A stretch of 6,029 nucleotides of DNA from Chloroflexi bacterium RBG_16_51_16 (GTDB lineage Bacteria; Chloroflexota; Anaerolineae; Anaerolineales; Villigracilaceae): contig MGNL01000143.1 of assembly GCA_001796785.1 (NCBI GenBank), positions 7,092-13,120 on the forward strand. Reading direction: 5' to 3'. Below, in pieces: positions 5,744 to 6,029 of the stretch (position 1 is its first letter; each line of letters begins with the position of its first letter). A program made the translations under genes and the position numbers. The notes beneath the pieces were generated by a model. That model saw nothing but the letters and a program-made list of their open reading frames with translations. It did no database searches and had not been told where the DNA came from.

Positions 5744-5791
5744 GAAACAACCTCCCCAGGTGAATGCATGTTCGCCTGGGGAGGTTGTTTC
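5744..5791 (-). terminator. Strong hairpin terminator after the right-edge gene
   Basis: Two 21-base arms (5744-5764 and 5771-5791) pair fully except for one mismatched or wobble position next to the 6-base loop. The stem has a C/G-rich core and ends GGTTGTTTC, followed on the minus strand by TTTAAG, a T-rich tail. It begins 46 bases after the stop codon at 5838. A smaller 7-bp hairpin (5799-5805 with 5813-5819) lies between them. Together they insulate lipoprotein A from the upstream gene. Confidence 0.82.
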
Positions 5792-5837
5792 CTAGATACC
5801 CCTGGTTATGATCCAAGGGATGGAATTAAAGGAGCGA

Positions 5838-6029
5838 TTACTGGTAAGTGACGATTAGTTTGATCGTACCAAATCGAACCATGTCTGCGACACCATTTCC
5901 ATTGCTGGTTGGTGTGCGGAACTGCAGGCGAAGCTGGAGGCGGGAGTCACCAACTGCACCCTGGACCGCCGTCTTCATACCGTCATCTTCAAAGGTTGAA
6001 CCGAGTTCTCCCGCGCCACACCATCGGAC
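5838..6029 (-). CDS. C-terminal 63 codons of an unrecognised protein (start beyond right edge)
   Basis: An open frame enters from the right edge and ends with TAA at 5838-5840. The visible end reads as alternating short strands and turns: WCGAGELG, STFEDDGMKT, SRLQLRLQFRTP, SNGNGVADMVRF and the final GTIKLIVTYQ. This suggests the last strands of a beta-sandwich or beta-barrel domain. No Cys pair, metal motif or membrane segment is visible and I do not recognise the family. The clean stop, a strong hairpin 46 bases downstream and the same strand as all neighbours support a real gene. It could be another extracellular protein or a phage-like structural protein; the fragment is too short to decide. 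Confidence 0.68.
   Translation of the reverse strand, partial: VRWCGAGELGSTFEDDGMKTAVQGAVGDSRLQLRLQFRTPTSNGNGVADMVRFGTIKLIVTYQ

Noticed and set aside
5744..5791. Terminal inverted repeat of an insertion sequence
   Set aside because: The arms are only six bases apart, there is no transposase and no target duplication. The position after a stop codon fits a terminator.

Overview
The window looks like bacterial chromosome from a member of the Chloroflexota, most likely Anaerolineae or a relative. This is an inference from gene content: several secreted lipoproteins with Thr/Pro-rich linkers and NBR1-type ('four-tryptophan') Ig-like domains, a combination common in that group. Base composition looks near-balanced. 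I see no rRNA, tRNA, CRISPR array, integrase or transposase. Every supported gene is on the minus strand, so transcription runs from the right edge to the left edge.

Layout in order of transcription. (1) The last 63 codons of an unrecognised gene enter from the right edge and end at 5838. A strong hairpin (5744-5791) follows. (2) Five consecutive genes, here called lipoproteins A to E, occupy 5662 down to 758. All five share one plan: signal peptide with a lipidated Cys, a short Ala/Thr/Gln-rich segment, a low-complexity linker, and an NBR1-type Ig-like domain. They differ after that domain. A (4739-5662) and B (3561-4508) carry one and the same extra C-terminal domain. C (2178-3428) carries a different beta-rich domain and ends in a Thr/Pro tail. 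D (1396-2109) and E (758-1360) stop after the Ig-like domain. (3) The first 230 codons of queG, epoxyqueuosine reductase of the queuosine tRNA-modification pathway, run off the left edge.

Likely transcription units. Hairpins follow A (4667-4710) and B (3511-3544), and a dyad-symmetric site lies just upstream of A, so A and B look separately transcribed. C, D and E have no convincing terminator between them (gaps of 68 and about 35 bp), so they may be co-transcribed, perhaps with read-through into queG.

Functionally, the lipoproteins are most simply read as a family of exported, membrane-anchored proteins built around one binding-type beta-sandwich with interchangeable C-terminal modules. Nothing in the window identifies their ligand. 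queG is a housekeeping neighbour with no evident functional link. The most interesting points are the local amplification and module swapping around a domain best known from the eukaryotic autophagy receptor NBR1, and the shared C-terminal domain of A and B, which I do not recognise.
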